Shown here: positions 1 through 8,438 of the stretch, in pieces
Numbering within the stretch: position 1 is the stretch's first letter
How the letters are laid out: every line of letters begins with the position of its first letter
Assembly (NCBI RefSeq): GCF_030413175.1
Contig: NZ_CP129212.1
Location: 1,550,001 to 1,614,000, forward strand
Reading direction: 5' to 3'
DNA: 64,000 nucleotides
Source of the DNA: Bradyrhizobium roseum
Lineage (GTDB): Bacteria; Pseudomonadota; Alphaproteobacteria; Rhizobiales; Xanthobacteraceae
Notes under the pieces: generated by a model
Seen by the model: only the letters and a program-made list of their open reading frames with translations
The model's database searches: none
Told to the model about the DNA's origin: nothing
Translations under genes and position numbers: made by a program

Positions 1-1
1 G

Positions 2-403
2 GAGGTCATTCAGGAGGCTTACGTCAAGATCTGGAACAGCGCCGGACAGTTCAATCCGGCGCTTGCTTCACCGATCACATGGATGGCATCGATCGCGCGC
101 AACCGGGCGATCGATGTCGTGCGCAAGAAGAGCGAAGTCTCGATCGAGGAGGAGCCGTCCGCAATGGAAGTCGCGGCCGATTCACCCGATCCGCTGGCAC
201 GGCGCGAGATGACGGAAGAGTTGAAGCGGTTGCTGGAATGCGTCGGCCGGCTCGAACCGGATCGGCAGAAGCTGGTGCTCCTGGCCTACTACAACGGCTG
301 GAGCCGCGAGCAGCTTGCCGCCAAGTTCGAGACGCCGGTGAACACGGTGAAGACATGGCTGCGCCGCAGCATGATGGAAATCAGGGAGTGTCTCGGGCTT
401 TGA
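2..403 (+). CDS. ECF RNA polymerase sigma factor (SigK-like), 5' end missing
   Basis: The frame is open from base 2 to the TGA at 401-403 (133 residues visible), so the gene begins outside the window; the ATG at 83 is internal because region 2 sequence (ending WMASIARNRAIDVVRKK) continues upstream of it. The C-terminal third is a sigma region 4 helix-turn-helix with NTVKTWLRRS as recognition helix. ECF factors direct RNA polymerase to a small stress regulon and are held by a membrane anti-sigma factor. The next gene, 17 bp downstream, is such an anti-sigma factor, so the two probably form a co-transcribed, autoregulated pair. The family call is firm; the stimulus cannot be seen. Confidence 0.93.
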   Translation, partial: EVIQEAYVKIWNSAGQFNPALASPITWMASIARNRAIDVVRKKSEVSIEEEPSAMEVAADSPDPLARREMTEELKRLLECVGRLEPDRQKLVLLAYYNGWSREQLAAKFETPVNTVKTWLRRSMMEIRECLGL

Positions 404-420
404 TGCCCGGATCTTGAACG

Positions 421-1326
421 ATGGCCCATAGCGAAGACCATATCGCGCTCGCCGCGGAATATGCGCTCGGTACCCTCGATGCCGATGAGCGCACACAGGT
501 CGAAACCATGATGGCCGTCGATACCGAATTCGCTGCGATCGTGCAGGCCTGGGAATACCGGCTCGGTGCCTTGAACCAGATGGTCGGCTCGATCGAGCCG
601 CGGCCGGTCGTGTGGGAAAACATCAAGGCCGCGATCGGGCAATCCGCCGGACAGCAGGTGCCATTGGTGTTGCCCAAAGCGCCGCCGGCCGAACCCGTGG
701 TCGAGCCCGTGACGGCAGAACCCGCGGCGCAGCCCGCGGCAGCGTCCCCGGTGACCGTGGACACTGCGAACGACAATTTTAACATCATCCAGCTGACCGG
801 TCGGGTGCGCCGTTTGCGCAGCATCGCGACGGTCGCCACCGCGCTTGCCGCGGCTCTGGTCGGAATGCTGGCGGTGCAGGTCTATCGGCCGGAAGCGTTG
901 CCGGAAGCCCTGCGGCCGAAGCCGCGTATCCAGACGGTCGAGGTCAGGGTTCCCGCGCCATCGCCGGTACCGTCGGCGCAATATGTCGCGCTGCTGCAGG
1001 GAAGCCCCGGTGCACCCGCTTTCATCCTGACCGTCGATGCCGCCACCAAGAATTTCACCGTTCGCAAGGTCGGTGCCGATGCCGAGCGCGGCAAGAGTTT
1101 TGAACTGTGGCTGATCTCCGACCGCCTGCCGCAGCCGCGCTCGCTCGGCGTGATCGGCGGCAGCGATTTCACCGCGCGCCCGGTGCTCGCCGGTTTCGAC
1201 GCCGGCACGATCAACACCGCGACCTACGCGGTGACCGTGGAGCCTGCCGGCGGATCGCCGACCGGTCAGCCCACCTCGGCGCCGGTCTATACCGGCAAGC
1301 TGATCGAGACGGTGCCGGCGCGCTGA
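421..1326 (+). CDS. Anti-sigma factor, RskA/anti-sigma-K family
   Basis: A 301-residue membrane protein. Residues 1-80 form the cytoplasmic anti-sigma part (starting MAHSEDHIALAAEYALGTLD), followed by a Pro/Ala/Val-rich linker. One transmembrane helix lies at about 136-157 (IATVATALAAALVGMLAVQV). A periplasmic RskA-type domain fills 180-301, with the typical stretch FELWLISDRLPQPRSLGVI. It lies 17 bp behind the sigma factor and should bind and inhibit it until an envelope signal triggers release. No zinc-binding HxxxCxxC (ZAS) motif is seen, which fits the RskA type rather than the ChrR type. Confidence 0.93.
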   Translation: MAHSEDHIALAAEYALGTLDADERTQVETMMAVDTEFAAIVQAWEYRLGALNQMVGSIEPRPVVWENIKAAIGQSAGQQVPLVLPKAPPAEPVVEPVTAEPAAQPAAASPVTVDTANDNFNIIQLTGRVRRLRSIATVATALAAALVGMLAVQVYRPEALPEALRPKPRIQTVEVRVPAPSPVPSAQYVALLQGSPGAPAFILTVDAATKNFTVRKVGADAERGKSFELWLISDRLPQPRSLGVIGGSDFTARPVLAGFDAGTINTATYAVTVEPAGGSPTGQPTSAPVYTGKLIETVPAR

Positions 1327-1430
1327 TCCAGGCTGGCCACCGCTTCCAGGGCGTTTGTGTTCCGCGCTGACTCAGAATCGGGCGCCAATATCTCGTTAAA
1401 CGCCTTCTCGATGTGACGCGGCGTCCGTTC

Positions 1431-2369
1431 TCACAAATGAGATTTTGCCAACAGCATGTGAATGCCCTTGTTGCCGTCAACCAATTGGGTCACGCGCAAA
1501 TTGCCCGCGAGCGAGCAGAGCATATAGGCCTCATTGCGTGTCAGATTGGTTCGCGCGCAGACATGCTTCACCATTTCGCGCACGGCCTGTTTGGCGGCAT
1601 CATCGAGATCCTCGTCCAGGCCGATCGACATCAGATGCGTTGCGCTTTCGGCAAACGGCCACTTGATATCCATGTCCTTGCGAACCGTCAGGCGAAACGT
1701 ACCCGTGACGCCGGTCTCGAGCGCGGTGATGCAGACTTCACCGTCGCCCTGAACGGCGTGGCCGTCGCCTGCGAAGAACAGCGCGCCCTCGTTGAAGACG
1801 GGCAGATATAACGTTGAGCCGGCGCGCAGTTCCTTGTTGTCCATGTTGCCGCCGAACGCCCGCGGTACCGGCGAGCCGCATCGGCCCCAGGCGGGCGGCG
1901 GCGCGGTCGCTACAATTCCAAAGAACGGATCGAGCGGAATTTCGGTCCCCCATGGCATCGTGCAAACATTGCGTGAGCGGTCGATTGCGGGATGAATGGT
2001 CTCATAGTCGGTAAACTCGTCCGGAAGTGTCCCGAGCAGAGGGAGTATGGAAACGAATCCCCAATCCTGCCGAACCTTCACATCGAGAATGTCGATCTGA
2101 AGTGCATCGCCGATCTGCGCGCCTTTGACGTAAACCGGGCCGGTGATGAAGTGGGGACCGGGTCCGGGAGGGAGCGTTTCCAGCGCTTTCAGATAATCGG
2201 CGGGCACACGGCTCAGGTCCTCGGGAAGGGTTTCTCTTCCGCCGGCGGGAAAACTGTGTAGCGTGACGGTGTCGCCGGAATTTACGGTCAGGATAGGCGG
2301 GGTCGCGCTGTCAAGATATCCCCAAACCATGTTTTCGGGGGCGGAAGAGATTTCGTGTCGTCTGGCCAT
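1431..2369 (-). CDS. Acetamidase/formamidase family protein
   Basis: A 312-residue FmdA/AmdA-family protein; members hydrolyse short amides to ammonia and the acid. The family hallmark GDGHAVQGDGE is present near residue 200, as is an N-terminal beta-rich half with LTVNSGDTVTLHS. I start at the ATG at 2369 because GGAG precedes it at good spacing and the product then begins MARRHEISSAPENMVWG; the open frame extends to 2474, but the added residues do not look like the family. It lies opposite the ABC importer and a second paralogue (6026-6949), suggesting amide use. The actual substrate is unknown; the family includes many enzymes not tested on formamide. Confidence 0.9.
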   Translation of the reverse strand: MARRHEISSAPENMVWGYLDSATPPILTVNSGDTVTLHSFPAGGRETLPEDLSRVPADYLKALETLPPGPGPHFITGPVYVKGAQIGDALQIDILDVKVRQDWGFVSILPLLGTLPDEFTDYETIHPAIDRSRNVCTMPWGTEIPLDPFFGIVATAPPPAWGRCGSPVPRAFGGNMDNKELRAGSTLYLPVFNEGALFFAGDGHAVQGDGEVCITALETGVTGTFRLTVRKDMDIKWPFAESATHLMSIGLDEDLDDAAKQAVREMVKHVCARTNLTRNEAYMLCSLAGNLRVTQLVDGNKGIHMLLAKSHL

Positions 2370-2553
2370 GCAGCACTCCAACCCGGCGGGCCAGAGCAGA
2401 CCAGAGGTCGCGGGCGACGGCAAGGGAAGATGCGGACGGATTGCGGCGTCAACAATCGTTCTTGTGGGCCTCAATTGCGCTGAATTCGCTCGCGCTCAGA
2501 TTTGAAGTTTGGCAGGCTGGCTTCACGTCGCGAAATCCGTTCAGGAGGCTTGG

Positions 2554-2922
2554 ATGAGACGTTCTCGTTTCACTGAAAGCGAAATTCTTCATCTGCTTTA
2601 TGAGGCCAGCGCTGGCGTGCCGATTGCGGAAATCTGCGACACCGCTGGCGTATCGCTGCGCACATTTTACCGATGGAAGCGGAGCTTCGGAGGACTGAGT
2701 ACCGCGGATGTGCCGAAGATAAAGGAACTGGAGTTCGAAAACGCCCGGCTGCGGGGATTGGTGCGAAATCTCACGGAGCGGCTTCGGCAGGAGCAGGAGG
2801 CCCGAAAGGCGGCTCCCGTTCACGACAAGGAACGTGAGCGGCGGCGTGCGATCGGGATTGCCGCCGAGAAGTGCGGCGGCGCCGTGACCGGGCGGTTTGC
2901 GTCCGTGCGCGTCAATCCCTGA
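2554..2922 (+). CDS. Solitary IS3 OrfA-like HTH protein (transposase-derived)
   Basis: A 122-residue protein. Residues 1-50 match the helix-turn-helix of IS3-family OrfA proteins (MRRSRFTESEILHLLYE, then GVSLRTFYRWKRSFGG). They are followed by a leucine-zipper-like helix at about 55-90 (IKELEFENARLRGLVRNLTE) and a basic tail. A strong AGGAGG (2543-2548) sits 5 bp before the ATG. No OrfB/DDE partner, inverted repeats or target duplication are visible within reach, so this is not an active IS. It could be a remnant or a domesticated DNA-binding protein; the intact frame and good ribosome site favour a kept gene. Confidence 0.75.
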   Translation: MRRSRFTESEILHLLYEASAGVPIAEICDTAGVSLRTFYRWKRSFGGLSTADVPKIKELEFENARLRGLVRNLTERLRQEQEARKAAPVHDKERERRRAIGIAAEKCGGAVTGRFASVRVNP

Positions 2923-2958
2923 TCGCTGCGTCACTCTTTGATCGCTTTTTGTTTGGGC

Positions 2959-2990
2959 AGCATAACGTCAAAAATGACATTATGCTTTTG
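2959..2990 (+). terminator. AT-rich hairpin followed by T-tract
   Basis: AGCATAACGTCA (2959-2970), loop AAAA and TGACATTATGCT (2975-2986) form a 12-bp stem with one mismatch, followed by TTTT. It stands 36 bp after the OrfA-like stop codon, so it may end that transcript. The stem is AT-rich, unlike the GC-rich surroundings, so an operator dyad is the alternative. The rest of 2923-3205 shows no gene. Confidence 0.5.
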
Positions 2991-3205
2991 CAGATGATGC
3001 CGGTTTGCTCACTTCGCCTTTAAAGCGGGCACCTAATTCTCAACAACGATGCAGGGCGATGGATCTATGCGTCGCAGCTGTGACGCAATTGAACACGGTG
3101 CACCGAACGCGAACATCCGCTGATCGCTATTGTTTCTTGCCGATTGTTGGCCGGGCCGCCTAGCTTTACGCGTCGCCGTCCATTCATTCAGTGAGGAACC
3201 GGAGC

Positions 3206-4249
3206 ATGACAGATCACGTCCGCCACTTTGTCGACATCGGCTCCCGCGTCAGCCGCCGTCATTTCCTTTCCGCGTCCGCGACGATCGCAGCGGGTGTTGC
3301 GCTGGGACCGCTCGCTGCGTCCAGGACAGCGGCCGCTGCAGGTTTGAAGGATGTTCGGTTCAGCGAAGCCGTTCATAACCTCGGCTACATCAACCTGTAT
3401 GTCGGCATGCATGCCAAGATATTCGAGAAGAACGGCCTCAACATGAAAGTGAGCGCCGCCGGCGGCGACACGCAGACATTCGCCGCTGTACTCGGTGGAT
3501 CGGCGGATTTCGCGATCGGCGATGCCACCATGGCGCAGATTTCGCGCGAGAACGGTGGGCCGGGCGTCGTCGTCGGGACCGTCGTGCAGCGGGCGCATTA
3601 TTTCGGCGTGTCGAAAACACTGAAGCCGATCACGGATCCCAAGGAGTTCAAAGGGCTGAAGATCGTTACCTCGCCCGAGCCGAACACGAATTATAGCGTT
3701 GCCAAGCGGCTGCTGGAGAAGGCCGGGCTCAAGGTCGGCGTCGATGCGACGATCATTCCGGTCAATCCCGGAACCGAAATCGCCGCCATGCTGGCCGGGC
3801 AGGCGGACATTGCCATCGCCTACCAGCCCAGCGTCGCGGCGGCCGAAGCGCAGGGCGCCAAGGTGGTTTTCGATTTTTCGACCTATATCGGGCCGTTCTG
3901 CAACACCGGCATCATGGTGCTCCCGAGCACGATCCAGAAGAGCCCTGACATGGTGCAGGCGCTGGTGACCTCGTTTGAAGAGGCGTCCCGCAAGACCTAC
4001 GCGGATCCGGCGTTCGCCAAGGAAGTCGCCCGCAAGGAGTTTCCGGATTTGCCGGGCGATGTCGTCGACAAGGCGATCGATGCCCAACTGAAATACCTGA
4101 TCCCGGCCCAGTCCGTCGTGACCAAGCAGGATCAATGGAAGAATCTGATGGAGATGCAGGTCTATCTGGGCAATGCGAAGGGATCGGTTCCGTTCGATCA
4201 GATCATCGATAACTCGTTTGCCGACAAGGCGGTCGCCAGCCTGAAATGA
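3206..4249 (+). CDS. ABC transporter substrate-binding protein, NitT/TauT (SsuA-like) family
   Basis: A 347-residue periplasmic binding protein. The N-terminus carries a twin-arginine signal (SRRHFLSASATIAAG, cleavage probably after the Ala-rich stretch near residue 44), so it is exported folded by Tat. The mature part has the PBP type II fold of the nitrate/taurine/thiamine-precursor group (VHNLGYINLYVGMHAKIF; two lobes). I chose ATG 3206 over the in-frame GTG at 3191 because GAGG lies just upstream of it. It overlaps the ATPase gene by ATGA, and ATPase and permease follow. Ligand unknown; the flanking amidases suggest an amide or a nitrogenous or sulfonated organic. Confidence 0.9.
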   Translation: MTDHVRHFVDIGSRVSRRHFLSASATIAAGVALGPLAASRTAAAAGLKDVRFSEAVHNLGYINLYVGMHAKIFEKNGLNMKVSAAGGDTQTFAAVLGGSADFAIGDATMAQISRENGGPGVVVGTVVQRAHYFGVSKTLKPITDPKEFKGLKIVTSPEPNTNYSVAKRLLEKAGLKVGVDATIIPVNPGTEIAAMLAGQADIAIAYQPSVAAAEAQGAKVVFDFSTYIGPFCNTGIMVLPSTIQKSPDMVQALVTSFEEASRKTYADPAFAKEVARKEFPDLPGDVVDKAIDAQLKYLIPAQSVVTKQDQWKNLMEMQVYLGNAKGSVPFDQIIDNSFADKAVASLK

Positions 4250-5079
4250 TGTCGGAGGCAAGCCGTGATGCCGCCTCGACGGTTGTTGGCACCGGGGCGA
4301 GACCGTCCGAGGTCTTTCCGCTGGTCGTCGACCGGGTGTCCAAGAGCTATGACGTCGATGGCAAGATCGTGCCTGTCATCGGCGATCTCAGCCTGTCGCT
4401 GGACAAGGGCGAGATCGTCAGCATCGTCGGTCCGTCGGGTTGCGGAAAAACCACGCTGCTGAACACGCTGTGCGGATTGATCGCGCCGGATGCCGGTCGT
4501 ATCAGATGGTACGGCCGCGAGCTGTCCGGTCAGCCGCAGAACGTCGGCTACATGCTGCAGAAGGACCTGCTGCTGCCGTGGCGTACCGCGCTCGACAACG
4601 TCATGCTGGGCCTGGAAATACGCGGTGTCGCCGCCAGCGAAGCGCACGATCGCAGCCGGGCGATGCTGGATCGACTGGGGCTTCATGGTTTTGCGGATCA
4701 TTATCCTTCCACGCTGTCCGGCGGCATGCGTCAGCGCGTGGCGCTGGCGCGCACGCTGGTGAATGAGCCCGCTGTTCTGCTGTTCGACGAGCCGTTCGCG
4801 TCGCTGGATTTCCAGAACAAGTTGCTGATCGAAGGCGATACGGCAAAGCTGGTGCGCGAAGGTGGCCGGTCGCTGCTGCTGATCACGCACGATATCGAGG
4901 AAGCCGTATCGCTGGCCGACCGCGTCATCGTTCTTTCGAAGCGCCCGACCCGGGTCAAGGCTGTCTACGACATCGATCTCGGCGGCGACCGAACCGACAT
5001 GATGGCGGCACGCGATAGCGATAATTTCAGCAGTTACGTTCGGCAGATATGGGCCGATCTCGATGTCGTGCTGCAATGA
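4246..5079 (+). CDS. ABC transporter ATP-binding protein, NitT/TauT family
   Basis: A 277-residue ATPase subunit with Walker A GPSGCGKT, a Q-loop in the segment MLQKDLLLPWRTALDN, signature LSGGMRQR, Walker B LLFDEP and H-loop ITHD. The LLPWRT context is typical of TauB/SsuB/NrtD-type ATPases. It starts inside the stop of the binding-protein gene (ATGA at 4246) and its own stop overlaps the permease start (ATGA at 5076), so the three subunits are translationally coupled. The N-terminal 30 residues before the ABC core are poorly conserved-looking; the second ATG (4249) is an equally possible start. Confidence 0.93.
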   Translation: MMSEASRDAASTVVGTGARPSEVFPLVVDRVSKSYDVDGKIVPVIGDLSLSLDKGEIVSIVGPSGCGKTTLLNTLCGLIAPDAGRIRWYGRELSGQPQNVGYMLQKDLLLPWRTALDNVMLGLEIRGVAASEAHDRSRAMLDRLGLHGFADHYPSTLSGGMRQRVALARTLVNEPAVLLFDEPFASLDFQNKLLIEGDTAKLVREGGRSLLLITHDIEEAVSLADRVIVLSKRPTRVKAVYDIDLGGDRTDMMAARDSDNFSSYVRQIWADLDVVLQ

Positions 5080-5927
5080 AGGCGGACACGAGGGACGAGA
5101 TCAGGCCGGACATTCGGGCTGGCGCCAATCCGGAAAAGCCACGGGGCAGTTCCCGATGGACGAAGCTGCGTGCGACATTGCTGATCCTGGCGACGCAGGT
5201 CGTGCTGCTGGCCTTGCTGCTCGGCTTCTGGGAACGCGCCACGGCCACCGACAAGCAGGCCGCCTTCATGTTCGGATCGCCGTCGGCGATCCTGGGCTTT
5301 CTCGCCCAGATGTCTCGCGACGGGAGCCTGTGGCGCGATACCTATGTCACCGGGCTCGAGACGCTGCTTGGATTTGCCATCGGGAATTTTTTTGGCACGT
5401 TGATCGGGTTGCTGCTCTGGTATTCCCGCTTCGTGTCACGTGTCGTCGAACCGTTCGTCATCGCGCTCGGATCGATTCCGATCATCGCGCTCGCGCCCAT
5501 CATCATCATCTGGTTCGGGACCGGGCTCATCTCCAAAGTCGCGATGTCAACGTTGTCGGTGATCATCGTCGCGCTGGTGACGTCCTACAAGGGCGCGACC
5601 GGCGTGGACCCCGACCAGATCAACCTCATGAGGACGCTGGGCGCGTCCAAGTTTCAGATTTTTCGAAAGCTCGTCGTGCCGGCATCGCTCACCGACATCT
5701 TCGCCGGACTGAAGTTGACGGTCGGCTTTGCGCTGATCGGGGCGATCGTCGGCGAATTCATGTCGTCCTCCGAGGGGTTGGGGCACGCCATCTTCAAGGC
5801 CGGCTCGCTTTACGTCATTCCGAAGGTGTTCGCAGCGCTGGTCGCGACCATCGCGCTGGCGTTGCTGTTGACGTTCCTCGTCGGACGGATCGAGCGCCTT
5901 TTGATGCCCTGGCGCCGGATTCGGTAG
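5076..5927 (+). CDS. ABC transporter permease, NitT/TauT family
   Basis: A 283-residue inner-membrane permease with about six hydrophobic segments; the first is LLILATQVVLLALLLGFWE. The EAA loop, which contacts the ATPase, is recognisable at MRTLGASKFQIFRKLVVPAS, as in SsuC/TauC. The start ATG at 5076 overlaps the ATPase stop; an upstream in-frame GTG at 5049 would overlap the ATPase far more. It completes the importer encoded by the two preceding genes. Immediately after its stop comes a dispersed repeat (5927-5976), then the second amidase gene. Confidence 0.92.
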   Translation: MKADTRDEIRPDIRAGANPEKPRGSSRWTKLRATLLILATQVVLLALLLGFWERATATDKQAAFMFGSPSAILGFLAQMSRDGSLWRDTYVTGLETLLGFAIGNFFGTLIGLLLWYSRFVSRVVEPFVIALGSIPIIALAPIIIIWFGTGLISKVAMSTLSVIIVALVTSYKGATGVDPDQINLMRTLGASKFQIFRKLVVPASLTDIFAGLKLTVGFALIGAIVGEFMSSSEGLGHAIFKAGSLYVIPKVFAALVATIALALLLTFLVGRIERLLMPWRRIR

Positions 5928-5976
5928 AGCATGATCCGGAAAAGTGGGTACCGGTTTCTCCGAAAAGTTCATGCTC
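5927..5976. repeat. Dispersed palindromic intergenic repeat
   Basis: An approximately 50-bp element with inverted ends GAGCATGA (5927-5934) and TCATGCTC (5969-5976) around AAGTGGGTACCGGTT (5942-5956). The same 15 bases occur in reverse complement at 22088-22102. From memory this motif is very frequent between genes of Bradyrhizobium and relatives. It begins on the last base of the permease stop codon. Confidence 0.75.
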
Positions 5977-6025
5977 ACATCAAAGAAATAGAGCCGCATC
6001 AGTATTCAAGCAGGAGAGGATGAAC

Positions 6026-6949
6026 ATGTCGAAGCGTGTCAGCAAGGCCGGAAACATCAAGTACGCGCTCTCCGGGAACGACAAGTTCGTGGCGAGCGTC
6101 GAGCCTGGCGAGACATTCGTCGTCGAATGCGCGATCAACGCCAACGACGGTACGATCCGTCATCTCGGCCAGCAGTTGACGGAAGCGGACGTCACCATGC
6201 CCTTCGTCAACGGGGCAACGGGACCGATCGAAGTCCGCGGTGCAAAGGCCGGCGACATGCTCAAGGTCGAGATCCTCAAAATGGAGCTCGACAATCTTGG
6301 CTTCACGGCACTCTGGCCGGGTATCGGCATGTTTCCGGATTGGGTGCGGCGCAAGGAATTCGGCATCCAGACCCGTGTCGTCGAGGTCAAGGACGATCTC
6401 GTTCACTGGAACGAGCATGTCAAGCTGCCCGTGAAGCCGATGATCGGCGTCATCGGCGTTGCGCCGGTTCATGGCGCGGTTCTGACCGTCGACAACGGCA
6501 CGCACGGCGGCAATCTCGATGTTCAGGAGATCACCACCGGAAACACCGTGATGCTGCGCGTCAACGCGGAGGGCGCCCATCTGTTTCTCGGCGATTGCCA
6601 TGCGATCCAGGGGGACGGAGAGGCCAATGGCATGGGCGCGATCGAGATCGCGGCAACGCTCACCGTCAAGGTCTCCTTGCAGAAGGCGCCGTCGCGGCTG
6701 AATCATCCGCGCATCGAAACGCCGACGCATATCTGCACGCTGGGTTGCGCCAAGCCCCTGGAAGACGCGATGCGGCTGGCCTTCGAGGAGATGATCTACT
6801 GGCTTGAGGAAGAATACAAAATACCGGCATCGGAAGGCTACATGCTGCTGGGGCAGATTGCGGAGGCGAGATGCACCCAGGTGGTCAATCCGAAGTACAC
6901 CTACATCTGCAAGGTCAACAAGAGCGTCATTGCGAAGTATTTCGGCTGA
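6026..6949 (+). CDS. Acetamidase/formamidase family protein (second paralogue)
   Basis: A 307-residue FmdA/AmdA-family hydrolase with the hallmark GDCHAIQGDGE and the N-terminal ...FVVECAINANDG segment. I use ATG 6026 (MSKRVSKAG), 8 bp after AGGAGA at 6012-6017; ATG 6020 would leave only 2 bp. It resembles the minus-strand paralogue at 1431-2369 in architecture but the two differ clearly in sequence, so they are old paralogues and not a recent duplication. It follows the ABC importer and precedes an SDR gene, and probably acts in the cytoplasm on the imported compound. Substrate unproven. Confidence 0.9.
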   Translation: MSKRVSKAGNIKYALSGNDKFVASVEPGETFVVECAINANDGTIRHLGQQLTEADVTMPFVNGATGPIEVRGAKAGDMLKVEILKMELDNLGFTALWPGIGMFPDWVRRKEFGIQTRVVEVKDDLVHWNEHVKLPVKPMIGVIGVAPVHGAVLTVDNGTHGGNLDVQEITTGNTVMLRVNAEGAHLFLGDCHAIQGDGEANGMGAIEIAATLTVKVSLQKAPSRLNHPRIETPTHICTLGCAKPLEDAMRLAFEEMIYWLEEEYKIPASEGYMLLGQIAEARCTQVVNPKYTYICKVNKSVIAKYFG

Positions 6950-6997
6950 CGGTTTCGCTTGTGATAACTGCGCGTCGACCAACGAGGGGAGTAAGAC

Positions 6998-7753
6998 ATG
7001 GATCTCGGGCTGAAGGGAAAGAACATTCTTGTCACCGGCGGAAGCAAGGGGATCGGACTGGCGGTTGCTTCCCTGTTTGCGCAGGAAGGCGCCAACGTCG
7101 CCATCTGTGCGCGGAATGCCGATGAGGTCGCCGCGGTCGTGGCGTCGCTGGCGGAAAAGGGCGTCAAGGCCTGGGGAAGTGCGGTCGATGTCGCGGATCC
7201 GGCAGCGCTGAAAGCGTGGGTTGACGACGCTGCCGGGCAACTCGGCGGGATCGACGCGCTGGTCTGCAATGTCAGCGCATTGGCGGTCGGCGACAGTGCG
7301 GAGACCTGGGAAAAGTCATTTCGCGTCGACATGATGCACACGGTCAACTCGGTTGCCGCAGCGCTTCCGTACATCGAGCGCTCGAAGTCCGGTTCGGTCG
7401 TCATCATTTCCAGTGTTTCGGGCTTTGAAATCGACTTTGCAGCGGGGTCGTACGGCGCCTTCAAGGCGGCGTTGATTCACTACAGCAAGGGATTGAGCCA
7501 TCAGCTCATCGGCAAGGGCATTCGCGTCAACACGGTGTCTCCCGGAAATACCTATTTCGACGGTGGCATCTGGCAGAATATCGAGCGCAACATGCCCGAG
7601 CTGTTCAAGACGGCGATGTCGCTGAACCCGACGGCGCGAATGGGAACGGCGGAAGAGGTTGCTGCGGGCGTGGTTTTCCTGACCAGTCCAGTGGCCAGCC
7701 GTATCTCGGGAACCAATCTGATTATCGACGGTGCGCTGACGAAAGCTGTCTAG
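6998..7753 (+). CDS. SDR family NAD(P)-dependent oxidoreductase
   Basis: A 251-residue classical short-chain dehydrogenase. The Rossmann motif is TGGSKGIG at about residues 13-20. NVSA stands in place of the usual NNAG. The catalytic Ser lies in SVVIISSVSG and the Tyr/Lys pair in YGAFKAA; the C-terminal RISGTNLIIDGA is typical. GAGGGGAG lies just upstream of the ATG. It is the last gene of the transporter/amidase block, 48 bp after the amidase, and is followed by two hairpins, so it probably ends the operon. Substrate not readable. Confidence 0.92.
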   Translation: MDLGLKGKNILVTGGSKGIGLAVASLFAQEGANVAICARNADEVAAVVASLAEKGVKAWGSAVDVADPAALKAWVDDAAGQLGGIDALVCNVSALAVGDSAETWEKSFRVDMMHTVNSVAAALPYIERSKSGSVVIISSVSGFEIDFAAGSYGAFKAALIHYSKGLSHQLIGKGIRVNTVSPGNTYFDGGIWQNIERNMPELFKTAMSLNPTARMGTAEEVAAGVVFLTSPVASRISGTNLIIDGALTKAV

Positions 7754-7808
7754 CCCGCGCAGCGGGCGACACCCCCAAAAAGAAAACGCCCGTGGGGAGC
7801 GGGCGTTT
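7753..7808. terminator. Tandem GC-rich hairpins, likely terminator
   Basis: First stem GCCCGC-GCA-GCGGGC at 7753-7767, starting on the last base of the SDR stop codon. Second stem AACGCCCG, loop TGGGGAG, CGGGCGTT at 7785-7807, preceded by A-rich and followed by T-rich bases on either strand. The second looks like a bidirectional rho-independent terminator serving both the SDR gene and the minus-strand small gene. Confidence 0.75.
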
Positions 7809-7902
7809 CCGTAGTCAACTTGGGGGTAGTTGGGGTCTTAAATATCCACGTGGCGACTTTGGGGGGCTTTAAAGGGGCCGCGTGAATTCCGTAAATTCTT
7901 CT

Positions 7903-8109
7903 TTAGCGTACGACAGAATTGCCTGAACTGGTAATCACGACCGGCTTACCGGCCTTCACGACAGGCGTGCTGGCGGTCTGCATCAAACCGTCATCCGAGC
8001 TGGTGCGCGCGGAGATGCCGAAGCCGGCGACCACGATAGCCGCCACCAACGCCACCACGACGATCTTGAGATGGGTGGTGCGATCTGCGCTGTAGATCGA
8101 ATGGTTCAT
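7903..8109 (-). CDS. Small single-pass membrane protein, function unknown
   Basis: A 68-residue protein with a short cytoplasmic head (MNHSIYSADRTTHL), one transmembrane helix (about 15-34, IVVVALVAAIVVAGFGI) and a short Thr/Ser/Val-rich tail outside. The start is the ATG at 8109, preceded by AGGAGG at good spacing; an upstream ATG in frame lacks a site. I do not recognise a named family, though proteins of this plan are common in Bradyrhizobium genomes. A hairpin (8133-8161) lies in its leader. Confidence 0.7.
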   Translation of the reverse strand: MNHSIYSADRTTHLKIVVVALVAAIVVAGFGISARTSSDDGLMQTASTPVVKAGKPVVITSSGNSVVR

Positions 8110-8438
8110 GGAAGCCTCCTGCCGCCTTCCGCCCTGCAAATTAGTGAATGTCGTTTGCAGGCTGGTTCAATGTCTCGCGTCAGGAAACGTGGGATTCCCG
8201 GCTTTCGTTCCCAATAGGCGATCACAAGGCGGTGAAAAGACTTGAACGGCCGCGAGCAGAAGGGCTCGATCTATCCCGAAAAATGGATAATTCGTAAGAT
8301 ATTACAGTGCGTTAATTTGTCTTTGAGCGCGCGGTCCGGAAGCCGCACCCAATTGATGCGATGTTAACAAATCGGTTGCCTGTGGCGAAAAGGCTGCGGC
8401 GTCTCGTCGCTGATTTGCCGGCGGGGCGGCGCCCGGGC
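8110..8438. other. Non-coding gap with leader hairpin
   Basis: This 329-bp gap is downstream of flhA and upstream of the small membrane protein gene (both minus strand). The only structure seen is CCTGCAAA (8133-8140) and TTTGCAGG (8154-8161), an 8-bp perfect stem with a 13-nt loop, 24 bp ahead of the small gene's start. The stretch 8270-8380 is AT-richer than average and probably carries the promoter. Confidence 0.55.

Noticed and set aside
2554..2922. Active IS3-family insertion sequence
   Set aside because: No OrfB, no terminal inverted repeats and no target duplication were found around the OrfA-like gene.
5063..6019. Long N-terminal extension in frame with the second amidase
   Set aside because: It overlaps the permease gene in another frame and is Arg/His-rich; the real start has a ribosome site at 6012-6017.
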